From contig JAJGOT010000113.1 of assembly GCA_022457155.1 (NCBI GenBank), forward strand, positions 124,001 through 188,000: a stretch of 64,000 nucleotides of DNA, given 5' to 3'. Both the position numbers and the translations under genes were made by a program. Below the pieces are notes generated by a model. The model ran no database searches, was not told where the DNA came from, and worked only from the letters and a program-made list of their open reading frames with translations. Shown here piece by piece: positions 31,739 through 44,019 of the stretch (position 1 is the first letter of the stretch; every line of letters starts with the position of its first letter). The DNA is from Cladopsammia gracilis. Taxonomy: Eukaryota > Cnidaria > Anthozoa > Scleractinia > Dendrophylliidae.

Positions 31739-32670
31739 GAGTAAAAAACAAATCACAGGCTCCTGCAAAGCAACTCGTGAATACGACATGCTCTAGATAT
31801 TGCCGGCTCATATTTTAGCTATCCTACCCTACAAAAAGGTGTCGAAATGTAGTCAAATACATAAAACAATAAACCAATCAAAGACCAAATCGAACTGTTC
31901 CTGCAACTAGTCGTGTCCTGTGTAATAAGTTAGGTACGCAGATGATTCCTTGATTTCTAAACTTTGCAATTGAACCAGTCTCGTTTTATTTCCTCCATTG
32001 GTCATTTTTATACCCCTCTTAAAAGAAGTAATAAAGCCCTTTAGTTATCATTGTCTAACAGTTATGACTAACTTAAATGTGGAATCATTTCCTATATAAC
32101 ATCTAAATATCTATTTATTTTCGACCTATAACGTAATGAATTTGCTTTTGGTTTCTCGGAATGCAGGGAAAGTCCCGGATTTATCAAGTGCGACTGTGCA
32201 ATTGACTTGTGGTGAGTACTTTGATTCTGTGTAACCTTTATTTTTAATAGTTTTGAATAGGGGTTTTAGGAAAATAATTTCCTACGAACTACAATGGGAA
32301 ATATTAACAAAACAGTGACAAAATAGATCATTTGAGTTTCGTATCAAGGCTGGTTCTGTTACTTAGAACTGCAGCCATGCAAATAACTAGTCGGCAGACT
32401 TCAGTCAAACTGTCGCACAGTTGTTGTCACTTTTTTCACGTTACGTATCTCTTTTGTTATTTCAACTCTACCTTTACTGATCTTAGAAAGAAACCAGGAA
32501 TATCTTATTCAGTGATTTCTCTGGTGTGAATTTGATATTTGAAGATCTAGACTTAATACACCGCCCGTGCGTGTCTACATTATTTCGCGCTTTCATGATC
32601 TTTTCATAATTAGCTGAGCTAGTAAGGCATGATGTTAGAACTGATTTCCATTAGACTAAAGTCATATTTT
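31739..32670 (+). repeat. Repeat R, unit D/E, right part
   Basis: Resumes at AAATCACAGGCTCCTGC, aligned with AAATCAAAAGCTCCTGC of the other units, and runs through the exon-like block to the next unit start near 32,671. It is more diverged from B and C than they are from each other. Confidence 0.75.
32167..32211 (+). other. Exon-like conserved block, unit D/E (45 bp)
   Basis: Same block with an 8-bp deletion near its end. Acceptor-like AATGCAG and donor-like GTGAGTAC are kept. Confidence 0.5.
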
Positions 32671-32948
32671 GGTAGGGGATACAGAAATATTTTGTTTTGT
32701 TGTTTAATTATTGTCTTTTTCAGTCGTTTTTCGAATTGACAGAGTTAGAAGAGCAATTATGTTTAGTTGGTGAGCGCGTTTCTAGAAAAATATGTCCGCT
32801 TGTCGCAAACAATGCAATGCACTACTGATCATAAAAGTGATCAGCATGCTGATTAAAAATTAAATCAAAGGTTCCTGTAAGCCAACTCGTGAATATGACA
32901 TGCTCTACATATTGCTGGTTCATATTTTAGCGATCCTACCCTACAAAT

Positions 32949-33437
32949 TAACAATTGGTTCATGCTTTAGCGTGCACTATCGAGTTATGGAGCACGCGGG
33001 AAGTTTGGAGACCACGAAAGAAGCGTAAGAGTTGCCCGAGGCGATAGCCGAGGGCAACTCTAGCTTCTTGAGTGCTCTCCAAACTTCCCGCGTGCTCCAT
33101 AACTCGATAGTGCACAGCTAAAAGCATGAACCAATTGTTTTTTAACATAGTTGTGCATCAAATCCGACGCGAAAAACGGACAACAATATCAGAAGTGATT
33201 GTTCGCGGTAAGCGAAATATTAAGCAAAATAGGAATTGTTTTAATTTCAAATTTTCTGTTGAAAGCTCGAGTTTTATTTTACTGCAGTTTAAATACAAAA
33301 TTCTTTATTTTTAAAAAAGAAATCACGGTCAAGAATGGCACTTGCGATTTGCTCACGCTATCAGCGTGCACTATCGGGATTTTGAGCACGCTTACGTATA
33401 CTGAATTTGATTGCGCGGTTCTGCTAGCTATGTTATA
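32949..33437. mobile_element. Insert with ~90-bp inverted-repeat arms
   Basis: Arms at 32,949-33,040 and 33,050-33,141 pair closely (AACAATTGGTTCATGCTTT against AAAGCATGAACCAATTGTT; GCACTATCGAGTTATGGAGC against its inverse). A short relic of the same arm (AGCGTGCACTATCGGGAT) follows near 33,363. Other R units lack this insert, which defines it. Confidence 0.65.
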
Positions 33438-33763
33438 AAAGGTGTTGAAATGTAGTCAAATACATTAAAGAATTGACCGCGGATCACAGGTCAAATCGAA
33501 CTGTTCCTGCAACTAGTCGTGTCCTGTGTAATAAGTTTGCTACGCAGATGATTCTTTTATATTGTCGGCCTTACTTCAAAGCTTTGCAATTGAAGCAGTC
33601 TTGAATAAATTCCTCGTCTGATCATTGTTTATATCTCTCTGACAAGAAATCATAAAACCCTGTAGTATATTATTCTCTCTTCTAACACTTCTGACTAAGT
33701 TAAATGTGGAATCATCTTCTACCTATAACGTAACGAATTTGCTTTTGGTTTCTCGGAATGCAG

Positions 33764-33816
33764 GGAAAGTCCCGGATTTATCAAGTGTGACTGTACAATT
33801 CACAAGACGCGTTGTG
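33764..33816 (+). other. Exon-like conserved block, unit F (53 bp)
   Basis: Differs from unit C by one base (CAATTC for CAATTG). Acceptor-like and donor-like borders are identical. Confidence 0.5.
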
Positions 33817-34296
33817 GTGAGTACTTTGATTTTGTGTACCCTTTATTTTTAACAGTTTTGTATCGGGGTTTATAGCAACTGTCCTACAAACTACTGTAAG
33901 AAATAACAACAAAATAGTAACAAAATATATTATTTGATTTTTGTATCAAGGCTGGTTCTGTTACTTAGAACTGCAGCCATGCATGCGTTCAGTCAAACCG
34001 TCGCACAGTTGTTATCCTTTTTTTAACGTTACGTATCCCTTCTGCCATTTCAACGCTTCCTTTACTGATCTTAGAAAGAAACCAAAAATACCTTATTCAG
34101 TGTTTTCTCTGGTGTGAAGTTTGATATTTGAAGAACTAGACTTAATACACCGCCCGTGTCGACATTATTTCGCGCTTTCATGATCCTTTCATAATTAGCT
34201 GAGCTAGTAAGGTATGATATTAGAACTGATTTCCATTAGACTAAAGTCATATTTTGGTAGGAAACAGAAACCATTTTGTTTTGCTGTTTAATTAGT

Positions 34297-34814
34297 TCCA
34301 GACAGATCGTCTTCAGAAGGTGCTCAACGCCGGTGCTCGATTAATCTTTAGGATTCCCAAGTTTGATCACATTTCGTCCGCCTTATTTCATCTCCACTGG
34401 CTTCCTGTAGCTTATCGCGTTCATTTTAAGTTGATGCTTTTAGTTTACAAGTCTCTTAACAATCAAGGCCCACAATACATTAAAGAATATCTGCAGCCAC
34501 ACTCTATTACAGCTCATCACCTAAGTTCCTGCAACCAGGGCCTCCTTAAGGTCTCAAGAACTAGTTTCAAGACCTTTGGTGATCGTGCTTTTGCTCGTTC
34601 CGGACCATTTCTGTGGAACAAACTGCCGCTTGAAATTCGAAACAGTCAAAGTGTAGCCATTTTTAAGTCAAAGCCAAAGACGCATCTGTTCAAGCTGGCT
34701 TACAATTTGTTGTAGTACTTTTAACATTTTTATATTTTTAATATTTTATCGTTTTATCGTTTATTGTAAAGCGCTTTAGAATATTTTTATAAATTTAGCG
34801 CTTTAGAAATGTTA

Positions 34815-34849
<35 letters not shown>

Positions 34850-34850
34850 A
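34297..34850 (+). mobile_element. 5'-truncated LINE (non-LTR retrotransposon) tail
   Basis: Contains the last part of a LINE reverse-transcriptase ORF, then a short 3' UTR with AAGCGCTTTAGAA motifs and a terminal (ATT)n run at about 34,815-34,848 instead of poly-A, as in several LINE clades. The 5' end joins repeat R at TTTAATTA. Truncation at the 5' end is normal for LINE insertions. Confidence 0.85.
34320..34715 (+). pseudogene. LINE reverse transcriptase, C-terminal 130 residues
   Basis: The frame reads LNAGARLIFRIPKFDHIS, then LHWLPVAYRVHFKLMLLVYK, and later GDRAFARSGPFLWNKLPLEI, ending THLFKLAYNLL and a stop. These are the recognisable C-terminal blocks of CR1/L2/Jockey-type reverse-transcriptase proteins downstream of the palm. 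The frame is intact to the stop, which implies a fairly recent insertion. The catalytic palm and endonuclease are missing. The ATG is not a real start: the same frame is open upstream to the truncation point. Confidence 0.85.
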
Positions 34851-35096
34851 AGTGAAACCGGAAATAATATATTATAATTAATTTAACATATTCCATAGAC
34901 TATAGTCCAGAAAAGAACTTCAACAACGTTGAAGTAAAATCTGCGCCATTCAAGTAAATCCTGCAAATAAACATGTGTATATACCACATGGCCTGCTTTC
35001 TAAAGGTGCTAATTGTGGTATTGGGAGGGTTCATACTAAATATATAGAGTTTGAGGGGGGCAGCAAAAAAATGTCCTTACCCTTAAAGGCCCATGT

Positions 35097-35246
35097 TCAC
35101 CCATTCTGCTTTGCACGCTTGTGTTTTTTGTTTTGAAACAGTTGCTCAATGTAGCATTATGATTAGCTGGCACATCGATTTTTCGATTTTCCGTCTGTGC
35201 GAAAATCAGCCCGGGCGCGCAAAGCAGATTGGGTGAACATGGGCCT
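35097..35246. mobile_element. TTAA-flanked short TIR element (AGGCCCATGTTCACCC ends)
   Basis: Ends AGGCCCATGTTCACCC and its exact inverse, TTAA on both sides (35,093-35,096; 35,247-35,250). A second copy is at 45,764-45,896. TTAA duplication is typical of piggyBac-type elements, but TTAA may also be part of the inverted repeat. Confidence 0.7.
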
Positions 35247-35264
35247 TTAATAGTAAAAATAGGT

Positions 35265-35490
35265 TATTCAGCATAAAGTTGTGTAATACGGCTGAGTATT
35301 TACTGACTAGTAAAAATGCCCAGCTGTATTTACACAACTTTTTACTGAATAAATGTTTATTATACGACAGAAATATTCTCCTAAAGGCTAAGTTTTTGTA
35401 GCTGTTTTCCTAGTGCACGGTCAGAAGAGTGTAATAACGTGTCATAATTATTTGCACTCGTTTTGATGCATATTTGCACTTTACAATCAT
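35265..35490. repeat. Dispersed repeat, uninterrupted paralogue of 9,570-10,062
   Basis: Carries the same ordered blocks without the 290-bp insert (GTTTATTATACGACAG here). Confidence 0.7.
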
Positions 35491-36305
35491 ACATTGTATT
35501 TGCACTTGTTTTGGTGCATGTTTGTTATGTCAAATGCTACATACATGTTGCAAAATAACACCATATACACTGATTTATAATACAACAGTATTTGAAAAAA
35601 TACATATTTATTTAAATTTCAATGATAATACATTAAAACGACTTTCTGACACACATAAAAGGTAATTGATTTGACAAAATGTACTGGTCATTATTGTTAA
35701 ACTATTGTCAATTTCCTTATCTTACCTATATCAACCAGTGTACATTCACTTGGAAGATGACAAAGCTTTAGAAAAAAGTAAGAACATTGTCGTGATCAAA
35801 TAAACCGTACATGGACATGTATATAACCAATTCACTAAGAAGAATGCCCTATCCAACAAGTGATCTAAATCACTTTGACAGCTCCTCATATTTTTTTGTT
35901 TATTACTTTAATTTACTATTTGTTTTCATGTTTTTAAGAAAGAAAGAAATCCAGTTTGCCAATGTTTCAATGTACATGTACCTCAATAGAACCTTAAATG
36001 TTTGCAATAATCACTGGGTGGCCTTTTTCGCAGCATCCAGAAATGGCCACAAACAGAACCTCAGAAAGCAATATACCCTGGTTGAGAATGACCCTTTAAT
36101 GATTTAAAGGGAAGGTCAGATAATTACACTACAACATTGTTTACAAACAGACAATATCATTATTAATTGAAAATATTTTAGTCATTGTAAAAAATTCCAT
36201 TTACTGTACTAGTTCAGTCATAGAAAATCCACCTTATGCTTATACTGAATATACCAAGGGATGCCTCTTCAACAGTCTGTTGAAATAGAAAACTTTTAAT
36301 TTAAA
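35491..36305. other. No recognised feature
   Basis: AT-rich sequence. A 98-codon frame at 35,811-36,107 has no recognisable domain and I do not call it. Confidence 0.35.
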
Positions 36306-36490
36306 CATGTTCGCACTTATTGTTTACGTGCATCCTTACTGCACATACAGTTTATGTCACAATGCCATGCTACATCATGCAACTCAGCCGTGCACAGAGG
36401 AAGAAAACTAACCACATCAACGGTTGGTAGCCATTGCATTAACTTTGCTAAATAAAAGATGGTGTCACCTCCATTTTTTTGCATTCATTT
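36306..36490 (+). repeat. Diverged copy of the 61,021-61,666 element
   Basis: Blocks GCATCCTTACTGC, GTGCA...AGAGGAAGAAA and AGCCATTGC(A/G)TTAACTTTGCT align in order with 61,045-61,155. It is truncated on the right. Confidence 0.55.
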
Positions 36491-36525
36491 TTTTAAATTC
36501 ATTTATTTATCCGGGGACATCTGAT

Positions 36526-36703
36526 TAGTATAGGTAATCATACGGTTTCGAGTTCAATTTGGGATTAATTTGCACGAGTGAGTTTTTCAAAAAGCTCAAA
36601 ATTGCACGAGCCGCTTCGGCGAGTGCAATTTGAGCTTTTTGAAAAACTCACAAGTGCAAATTAATTCCAAATTGAACGAGAAAACCGTATGATTACTTAC
36701 TAA
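36526..36703. repeat. Foldback palindrome
   Basis: Arms of about 75 bp (GTAATCATACGGTTT against AAACCGTATGATTAC; GAGTTTTTCAAAAAGCTCAA against its inverse) around a short GC-rich centre. No ORF. Confidence 0.7.
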
Positions 36704-36826
36704 TAATTATATATACTTATAAAATTCATTAATAATTCATAAGGAAAATACAAAAGAAATGAATGTTTAATGAAGGTTTGTAAACCCCAATACAGATCAA
36801 CTGAGTTGATGAATTATTAAACAGTA

Positions 36827-36944
36827 GCATTAACTTTTGATACAGATCTCTGCTGAGCTAATTAGTATGCATTAACTTTAGATACAGATCTCTGCTGAGC
36901 TAATTAGTATGCATTAACTTTTCATACAGATCTCTACTCATTGT
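36827..36944. repeat. Tandem 42-bp repeat, three copies
   Basis: GCATTAACTTT...GATACAGATCTCT units start at 36,827, 36,869 and 36,911. The third is partial. Confidence 0.85.
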
Positions 36945-37067
36945 TTCATTTCATAAGTCAGAAAAAATTTGCATCCATTTTTGTTTGGAATTTTTTTTTT
37001 TTGCAATTTTTTTTTCTTTTTTGGGCAAAAAAAGAATTTTTTTTCTTTTCGATTTGTAATTTGCACT

Positions 37068-37117
37068 GGTGTTACACTTTTTGCACCGGTGTAACACGTT
37101 TTGCACTGGTGTTACAC
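37068..37117. repeat. Three tandem near-palindromic ~17-22 bp units
   Basis: TTTGCACTGGTGTTACAC and its variant (CACCGGTGTAACACG) repeat three times. CACCGGTG is itself palindromic. Confidence 0.65.
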
Positions 37118-37129
37118 TTGAACTGAACT

Positions 37130-37925
37130 GCTCTCAGCCAATCAGAATCGAGTAATTTTTTCATGTATATTATTAGCATAAATACACACTGTGGCTAGTT
37201 TAAACACTACACTGGCCCTGACATGAGTTACTTATTACCAAGCTGTAGCAAAAGTATTACAAAAATACATGTAATCAATGTTAGAAAATTTTTGGCCAAC
37301 ACTCCCCCCCCCCCCCCCCCTCCCCTCCCAAGGGCAACATTCAGTTTTGTTACTTTTCTTCATTAAGAACCACCTTCCTAAGAACTCATGGATCAAGACG
37401 TTTTGGCTAAGTAAAATGGGCAATGCAATTACTGTCACTATGCAATGAAAGAGACAATTTCTTGCAAGTTATGTTCTGAGCATGTGTAGTCCATATAATA
37501 GGCATAGAACAGTATAACTAAACAATAGTAATATTGTTAATACTGTGCTGTAGCAGTCACACAGTATATATGGAGAGGCCCAAAATATACATGTAAATGT
37601 TCAGTATTTACAATGAAAACATAATATAAACATGCATGTAATATAAATCCACAACCAATTATTCTTATTTACATGGAAACTTGTATATTAACAATAATTG
37701 TCAAATTAACATACTTTAGAAAGATCACACATTTGCAGTGGGTTTACAATGTGGTGTAGACTTTTATGTCTATAATCCATGACAGTACATGTAGAGTATG
37801 TGATGCTTCCTGGGAGAAACAATTTGAATAATATAGTAAGTGAGCATCTTGAATTGATTGATAAATTTTTCAGACATAAAAAAAGGATTAACTGCTGGTA
37901 TACATGCACCTAGTTCAGCCAAGGG
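37130..37925. other. No recognised feature apart from a C17 tract
   Basis: Contains C17 at 37,304-37,320. No gene or TIR is supported. Confidence 0.4.
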
Positions 37926-37956
<31 letters not shown>

Positions 37957-38071
37957 TACTAACTTCCATAGGAAAATAGAAGGAAAATAGAACCAAAAGA
38001 ACTCCCCAGCTGTTAGATTCTGCGCCTACCAATTGCATTTACCCAGCAACTTGAATCTTAGTGACAGCCCT
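37926..38071. mobile_element. Short TIR element (AGGGCTGTCACTAAG ends)
   Basis: The 15-bp terminus at 37,926 is exactly inverted at 38,057-38,071. Length 146 bp, no ORF. No target duplication is clear. Confidence 0.75.
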
Positions 38072-38559
38072 ACTTGCTGAATATTGCAATTGTTATAGTG
38101 ACATTAAATTATTCTTTCACTTTAAGCAAGGCACTGGGGCTTGTAAAAACAGTTTGTAATTTGATTGCCTTTCTACAGGTAAACAAAGAACTAATTGTTT
38201 AAGTATATACTTAAGCACTTTACATTTAAGCAATTAGTTTTTTCCAAAGTGTGGAGTGAGCAAGTTCCTTACTGCAGAGCACAAGGGTCAGAAAAATAGA
38301 GCATCTTTAGATTCCTAATTGCACATGTAACTGACAATGACAGAAGAGCAAGGCTGATGAAACATGTCTTGCAGAATTGAAACTGTGGTTCTCTTATTGC
38401 AAAGTACCTATCTTAAAGTATATATTAAATCTTTATTACTATTGGCATAGATGAGGAAGACGTTATAAATTTGGCTTTGCATCTATGCATGCATATTTTT
38501 GTCTCACTGATCTGCCTCATGATTTTGTGGCCTCATGTGTGTTAACTTGAGAAGCAGAA
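38072..38559. other. No recognised feature
   Basis: Contains a small inverted pair around TAAGTATATACTTA near 38,200. Otherwise nothing is supported. Confidence 0.35.
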
Positions 38560-38870
38560 AGAAGAATAACAGCATATAAGTTTTCAAGACAATGCAGGGC
38601 ATTCATGGATGGATAGGACTGTTTGATATTGTGTTCACCGCTTATTGCCACATGGGATTTTTGTTCCAGCAAGTTTTGTGTTTTATATAACTTTGCATTT
38701 CAGTTACGATGGTGGTTTCAAGTGTCAGCTACTGAATGTAGTCTTACTTTTTAGACACAATTTTATGTTCCTCTAGAAAAGCACTCAAAACATTTGGGAA
38801 TCAAACACTACAATGGGTTAAAGACACCGCAAGTTCAAGCTGTGTACAGCTTCTTGTTTATTTATACCAT
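38560..38870 (-). repeat. Reverse, diverged copy of the 28,762-31,738 block
   Basis: CAAGTTCAAGCTGTGTACAG, CACAAAACTTGC and GGCATTCATGGATGGATAGG appear in reverse order and orientation relative to the block at 29.4-29.8 kb. Confidence 0.6.
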
Positions 38871-39717
38871 CCAAGTTTCATTGTCACAGTTTTAATACTA
38901 TTGATATTACATGGGAGGACAGAGGGAATCCCCTAATGCACCGTCCAATGAAAGGGCTCTAACAGCCATGCATCTCATGAATATGAAACAGCGTAAGGAT
39001 AATTTTAGTTGTTCTTGATGTTTTGTAATTTAGCAGTGTCACTGTGGTAATTAACACATCTTAGGATGACAGAAATATCCACTGTGTGAAATGAGACAGC
39101 TGGATGAGCCGAGTAAGCAAGCAATGACAGCAATACAGTGACATTTTCCATAAATGCTACAAATCCATTTGAAATCCACAGATTGGTTATAATTTTTCAT
39201 ACTAAGTGTGAAGTCCAAGAATTGAAGAGCAAACAGATTTTAAAATATTTTAAACATTTTTGCATGACATAAATATGCACCAAATCATACAAACTCAGAT
39301 GTAACATAAGTTATATAACATCAGCTCACATGTACACTCTGCTATATTTAACTCACATGCATTACATTGTGTCTCTTAAGAAATTTAATTATTTCTACCA
39401 GCTGCTTCTAAAAATATGGTAGAAAGAACTCTGAGTTATAACACATGCTGCAAGATTGGGCATTATTAAATAAATAAATAAACTGTCCCCCCCCCCCCCC
39501 CCCCGGGCATTTGTCAGGCATGTTATAACTTTCTCCCCAAGGGTGGGGCATTTACCAAAACAGGTCAGCCTAGGGGTGGGACATTGTCAAAACAACCTTA
39601 TCTTTCAGATTTTAAAAGTTGACTAGTACAATGCTTAGTTTTTTTTTTAATTTTCAATTTCCTGATTGTCCTCAAAAATACAAAAAACTGAGTTGATAAA
39701 CATTGTTTGGGCCACAC
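38871..39717. other. No recognised feature apart from a C18 tract
   Basis: C18 at 39,487-39,504 is followed by GGGCATTTG and GGGGTGGG(A/G)CATT repeats that may be the end of an element whose partner I cannot find. Confidence 0.35.
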
Positions 39718-39726
39718 ACTTTTCAA

Positions 39727-40750
39727 CACCCTGGATCCAGAGGTCCGTTCTCTGAATATCATGAGTGAAATTAACCGCATAAACGGTTAGAAGAAGGTCG
39801 CGAGACGGACCTCTGGTCACTCGAATATACAACCTCATTTCCATGCGAGGATCTAGTTCAGAATCTGAACTAGGTCGCTGATTGGTTTCTCCTACTTGTT
39901 TCCAGACTCTATCCGGAGTTAATGATGCAACAGCAACTTCGATTGGCTGGACCAAAACAATTCGCCACGGGCGCGTGAAAAACCGGTTTCCCAAAGTGAA
40001 GCCACACAAACAACAATGGCGGACGTAGATAGAGATTGCGGCGTTTTACGATCTTTAAGAAACGCTGTGGATTACTCTTAAGTATCCAAACTATCAAAAT
40101 ATCAGAGAACTAAAGCCAGTTCAGAAAGAAGCGCTGTTGAAATTTATTTATTTATTGACAGGCCAGACACGACTTCGTAATTCGTGTTATCGTGGAGTGT
40201 GATCTTTAGAGTTTTGTCTGAACGAGGAAAATTTTTTATCTCTAGCACGGTGGCATGCTTTGGAGCTGCAGGTATTCTCGCTGAACGATTTCGCTGGCCA
40301 CTGGTAGGTGACAGGATTAATTGCGTGCGGATATCAAGGATTCTCGCCATTGAAAACGGTTGTATCCAGAAAGTTTACTTCTTTGTCTGAGATTAATGTT
40401 TGTTTGCTAGGACAATAAAATCTTCTATCTCCTTTTTCTCAACACTCTACAGTGAAAAAATGTCATCGATGTATCTTTTCCACTGGAGTGGATTTGATTT
40501 AATATTTCTGTCTCGACCGCGGAATATTGTCACCAGATTTAATGTAAACAAACAGACACGCGTTGGTTCCCAAGGCTTAAAACCGGTTTGGTGAGATATC
40601 CGATCCACAAATCGCATGGAAATGAGGTTGTGTACTCGAGTGCCCAGAGGTTTTTATTTTTTTCTCGGCGCGTTGCGCCTCGTAGTCGCGGCTTCGCCGC
40701 TCAAACTCGCCGTTTTCACTAAAAAATAAAAACCTCTGGCACCCAGGGTA
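39727..40750. mobile_element. MULE-like 1.0-kb element with hairpin ends and 9-bp duplication
   Basis: ACTTTTCAA occurs at 39,718-39,726 and 40,751-40,759, an exact 9-bp duplication. Termini are ACCCTGGATCCAGAGGT and, inverted, ACCCTGGGTGCCAGAGGT. Each end also folds on itself (39,738-39,816 and 40,643-40,741, bounded by CCAGAGGT and ACCTCTGG). A further inverted pair follows (ACAACCTCATTTCCATGCGA, 39,829 and 40,613). No transposase frame is visible. Confidence 0.7.
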
Positions 40751-40759
40751 ACTTTTCAA

Positions 40760-42214
40760 GTGAACCAGAGCAAAATGAAGCAACAGACTGACTGCAGTCA
40801 TATTCCATTTTGGGCTTTCACACAATTTTCAAGATAGGCAGGCTAGTGCCTTATCTTTCAAGTGCCACAGAAGATACGTAATATCATGGTAAATTGTCAT
40901 GATGTTGAGGTCTTATTTACCAACATTTCTAAATTCCAATTCGATCAAGAATTTTAGAGGGCCACCTCAGAGTCAAATGTTTTGCGGGAACAATAAATTA
41001 AACACATATTTAGAACGAATGAGGGAAGGGATGTAAGTAATACTGAGGAAAAATGACAGATTTTCTAGCATGAATAAAGATCCATTTATTTGTTAACAAT
41101 TATTGCTGCCACCATTACGTGTAATTATTTAAATAAAATTTTGAACTTGTCCCTGGGCATTTGCACTCTTTCAGAAGCCCCGCCATGGGGATTTGTACGT
41201 ATAAGCTGACCCCACAGCACAACAAAGAGCCGTTATTCGGCAAATTTTAGAGAACTGCGCTCGGCGATAATCGCAAAATAGAGCACAATAACCTCACACA
41301 AAGTCAAATATAAAATTACTAGGCACAGTCTACAAAGCTAACCTTTTTCAAATTTGAAATATCTTCGAATAATCAGATGAATCTTTGCTCCAAGTTGTTT
41401 TCGGCTCAGTTTTAGTTCTTTCGGGCGCCGGCGACTGATTCCGTGGATTTTCCCGTGAAACTACGACACGTTGTTTGTCCTTTTTGCTTCACACTTAATT
41501 CCAGGCAAGTTTAGCTGATTGTAAACTAAATTTAACTGACGGGAGAGCATTCTTTTCATTAAAGAATTCCACTTTTAAGTGCATTTTTCACTGTTTGAAG
41601 AACTCGCAGCGCCAAAAGTTTGACAAAACTCACCGCGTTGCGTTTACCTGTTACGTCATTTTCATGGTCTATACTCTCATCGACCATAGAAATGAGCCAA
41701 TCAGCGCGCGGGAATTCACACAGTTATTGTAAAATACCGATTTTACACTGTAATTGGAAGCTCAAATAAACACAAGCTGAAATCAGAAACTACTCTTTTC
41801 TTCCAATAAAGTGATTCATTTTCATGTGAAATTATTTTACGTCTTATCAGTGATTTATGCATCTCAGTTTCATGCTACTTCTTGATCGCGCCTTCTGTCA
41901 TGCTGTGTCACGCTGCTTCTGTCATGTTCTCACAAAACCTGATTAAACTGCAGCGCTAATCAATTTTAACAGAATTTAACGGCTTTTTGGGGTCCATCAA
42001 GCACTGAACGAACCACTGTTTACCTTGGTTTATCATTTCTCAAGGTGATTATTCGATTCTACATTGAATAAAAAACCACTTGGTTGCTCATTTTTTTTAT
42101 GTAAGTTTATTGCCGTAAAGATTTAAGCTACTTAAGAGCGGTTTTTGCTTCCATAGAAAAGTCGTTCGAGCTATTATTAGTTTGGTTAATTTCGTAGCTA
42201 TGAAAATCTTGTGA
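40760..42214. other. No recognised feature
   Basis: About 1.45 kb of AT-rich sequence with no supported gene or TIR. Confidence 0.35.
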
Positions 42215-42421
42215 TTATCAACTTTTATCGACGAATTAAACCTGTCGATTGACAATTATCGACGAACATCGAGTACTGTCGACTTATCGACTACGTTTTC
42301 GATGATCGAATTTGATCGACATGTATGTTACGCCCTGTGATGTTTTTTTTTCAGCGCTCAAAGTCGCAGACTTTCGCCAATCTGTTTGTAAACAAATACG
42401 CTTTAATAATAATTTTAAACT

Positions 42422-42676
42422 ACAACCCAAGACAAAATTAGTTGGGAAGGCTTGTAAAACGCTAAAAATGACACCACCTTTGGGTTTCAGCTCAATTAAA
42501 GGCGCGCACAACGCTTTCTATAGCCCCCTTCTCCCCCAAATCCAATGTTGAAGACGTCTATACAAAAGACAGTGTAAGTTAAGTATTTGCGTTAACAGCA
42601 ACTTTGAAAGAGGGGGGACGAGGGGGGAAGGGTGAAGAAAACAAGGAACCTTCCCAACACTTTTGTCTTTGGTTGT
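42422..42676. mobile_element. 255-bp TIR element, twin copy 1
   Basis: Ends ACAACCCAAGACAAAA and, inverted, ACAACCAAAGACAAAA, with GTTGGGAAGG / CCTTCCCAAC further in. Nearly identical to 44,020-44,274: I see only two or three differences, which implies recent copying. No ORF. Confidence 0.8.
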
Positions 42677-42679
42677 ATG

Positions 42680-44019
42680 AAAACTGAAAAAAACTTTTAA
42701 CTACTCATAAAATCAAAACTATTAACGATATAGGGCTAAGACATCGTCCGCTAAATGATAATTCATTAGTCTTGCTTGTGTCAATGTCAGAGGTTAAAAC
42801 GTTCAAATTGACGGATTATTACAAATGTATAATAATGATCAAACGGTAACGGTTGCGTGACATAAAGTCCGTGAAAACCTCGAAATACATTGCACTCTAA
42901 ACGGCCAAATATTATTACATAGGAAAGCGTTTTAGCAATGTTACGTTATAAGTTAATGTTAATACGTGTTATTACTGAGTTCAATAATAGTTTTCTGGAA
43001 CGACGCTTCAAAGTGCAGGTCGACCAAAAACATCACGTAGATGGACAATGAACGTGGATCCGAAACGAGAAAATGTCGTTTAGGAGTAACTTGATTGAGC
43101 TTTGAATGATATACTAACAACACAAGCAAACAGAAAAAAAAATTGAAAAGCGAATAAAAACGATTATTGGTATATTTATTATCTCTGTGGTAACGACCTG
43201 TCAAACTTGCGTGACCTCGGATGAGTACTTCTGCCAACATTACTCCACAATACTCCACACCAAAAAGCACTCAAAAATAGCTTTTAAAAGGTCTTTCATT
43301 TCGATTACAGTGGATTGTGGTTAAGAACTTAAAGCTCAGCAGAGGACCCTGTTATAAATCTCTAAAGTAAAGGATTTTCCTTATTTTGAACAATACTCCA
43401 TTGGGAAACAGTTCTTAAAACATAAATCTAATTATCTTGTTTATATTTCGTACTTTTCGTGGAGTAATGTTTGATTTCTACTGAAATGAAACCGAAACAA
43501 CTGGATTATTCATTCCAACAAGCCCTTATAACAAAGACATTAACATTGGCCATTTTGCTTTCGTTTACATTGCTTTCAACAGGTATAATTCACCATATAT
43601 GAATGGAGTAATGTCGCACGTTCGTGGAGTAATGATGCACTCGCACAATTAACGTCGAAAACCGATGACTGATAATTAAATTACTGTTTAGCTTAATAAC
43701 TGGGCAACACAGTGCCCATAGGGTACCAAGTGCAATTGTTCTGCTGGAGGAATTTGCCCCCAGAAATGTAGACATTTCCATCTTACATTTAACATCCCTG
43801 TATTCAGGATTAACTCGACTAACAACGTTCTTTGAAGGTTTGAATATTCAATTTTAACTGAATTATCCTGTTCTGTCCTTGACCAAAGAAACTACTAATA
43901 GTTCGATATTCATGCTAGACACAATCACAAAACATTTCATACTATGATAATGTATTTTACGCCTTCAATTGTTGTAGAAAACGAAGTTATCCGTAGACCA
44001 CACCCAAGTAATCTTCAAC
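42680..44019. other. Spacer between twin elements, no recognised feature
   Basis: No supported gene. The phrase CGTGGAGTAATG recurs at about 43,459, 43,612 and 43,624 without a regular period. Confidence 0.35.

Larger units (their letters stand above)
32671..34296 (+). repeat. Repeat R, unit F, with insert
   Basis: Starts AGGGGATACAGAAAT-like, follows the unit order and is split at 32,949-33,437 by a foldback-bearing insert (CTACAAA before, AAAAGGTGTTG after). It breaks at TTTAATTA where a truncated LINE joins. Confidence 0.75.

Noticed and set aside
35811..36107. 98-codon frame
   Set aside because: Low-complexity hydrophobic composition in AT-rich DNA and no known motif.
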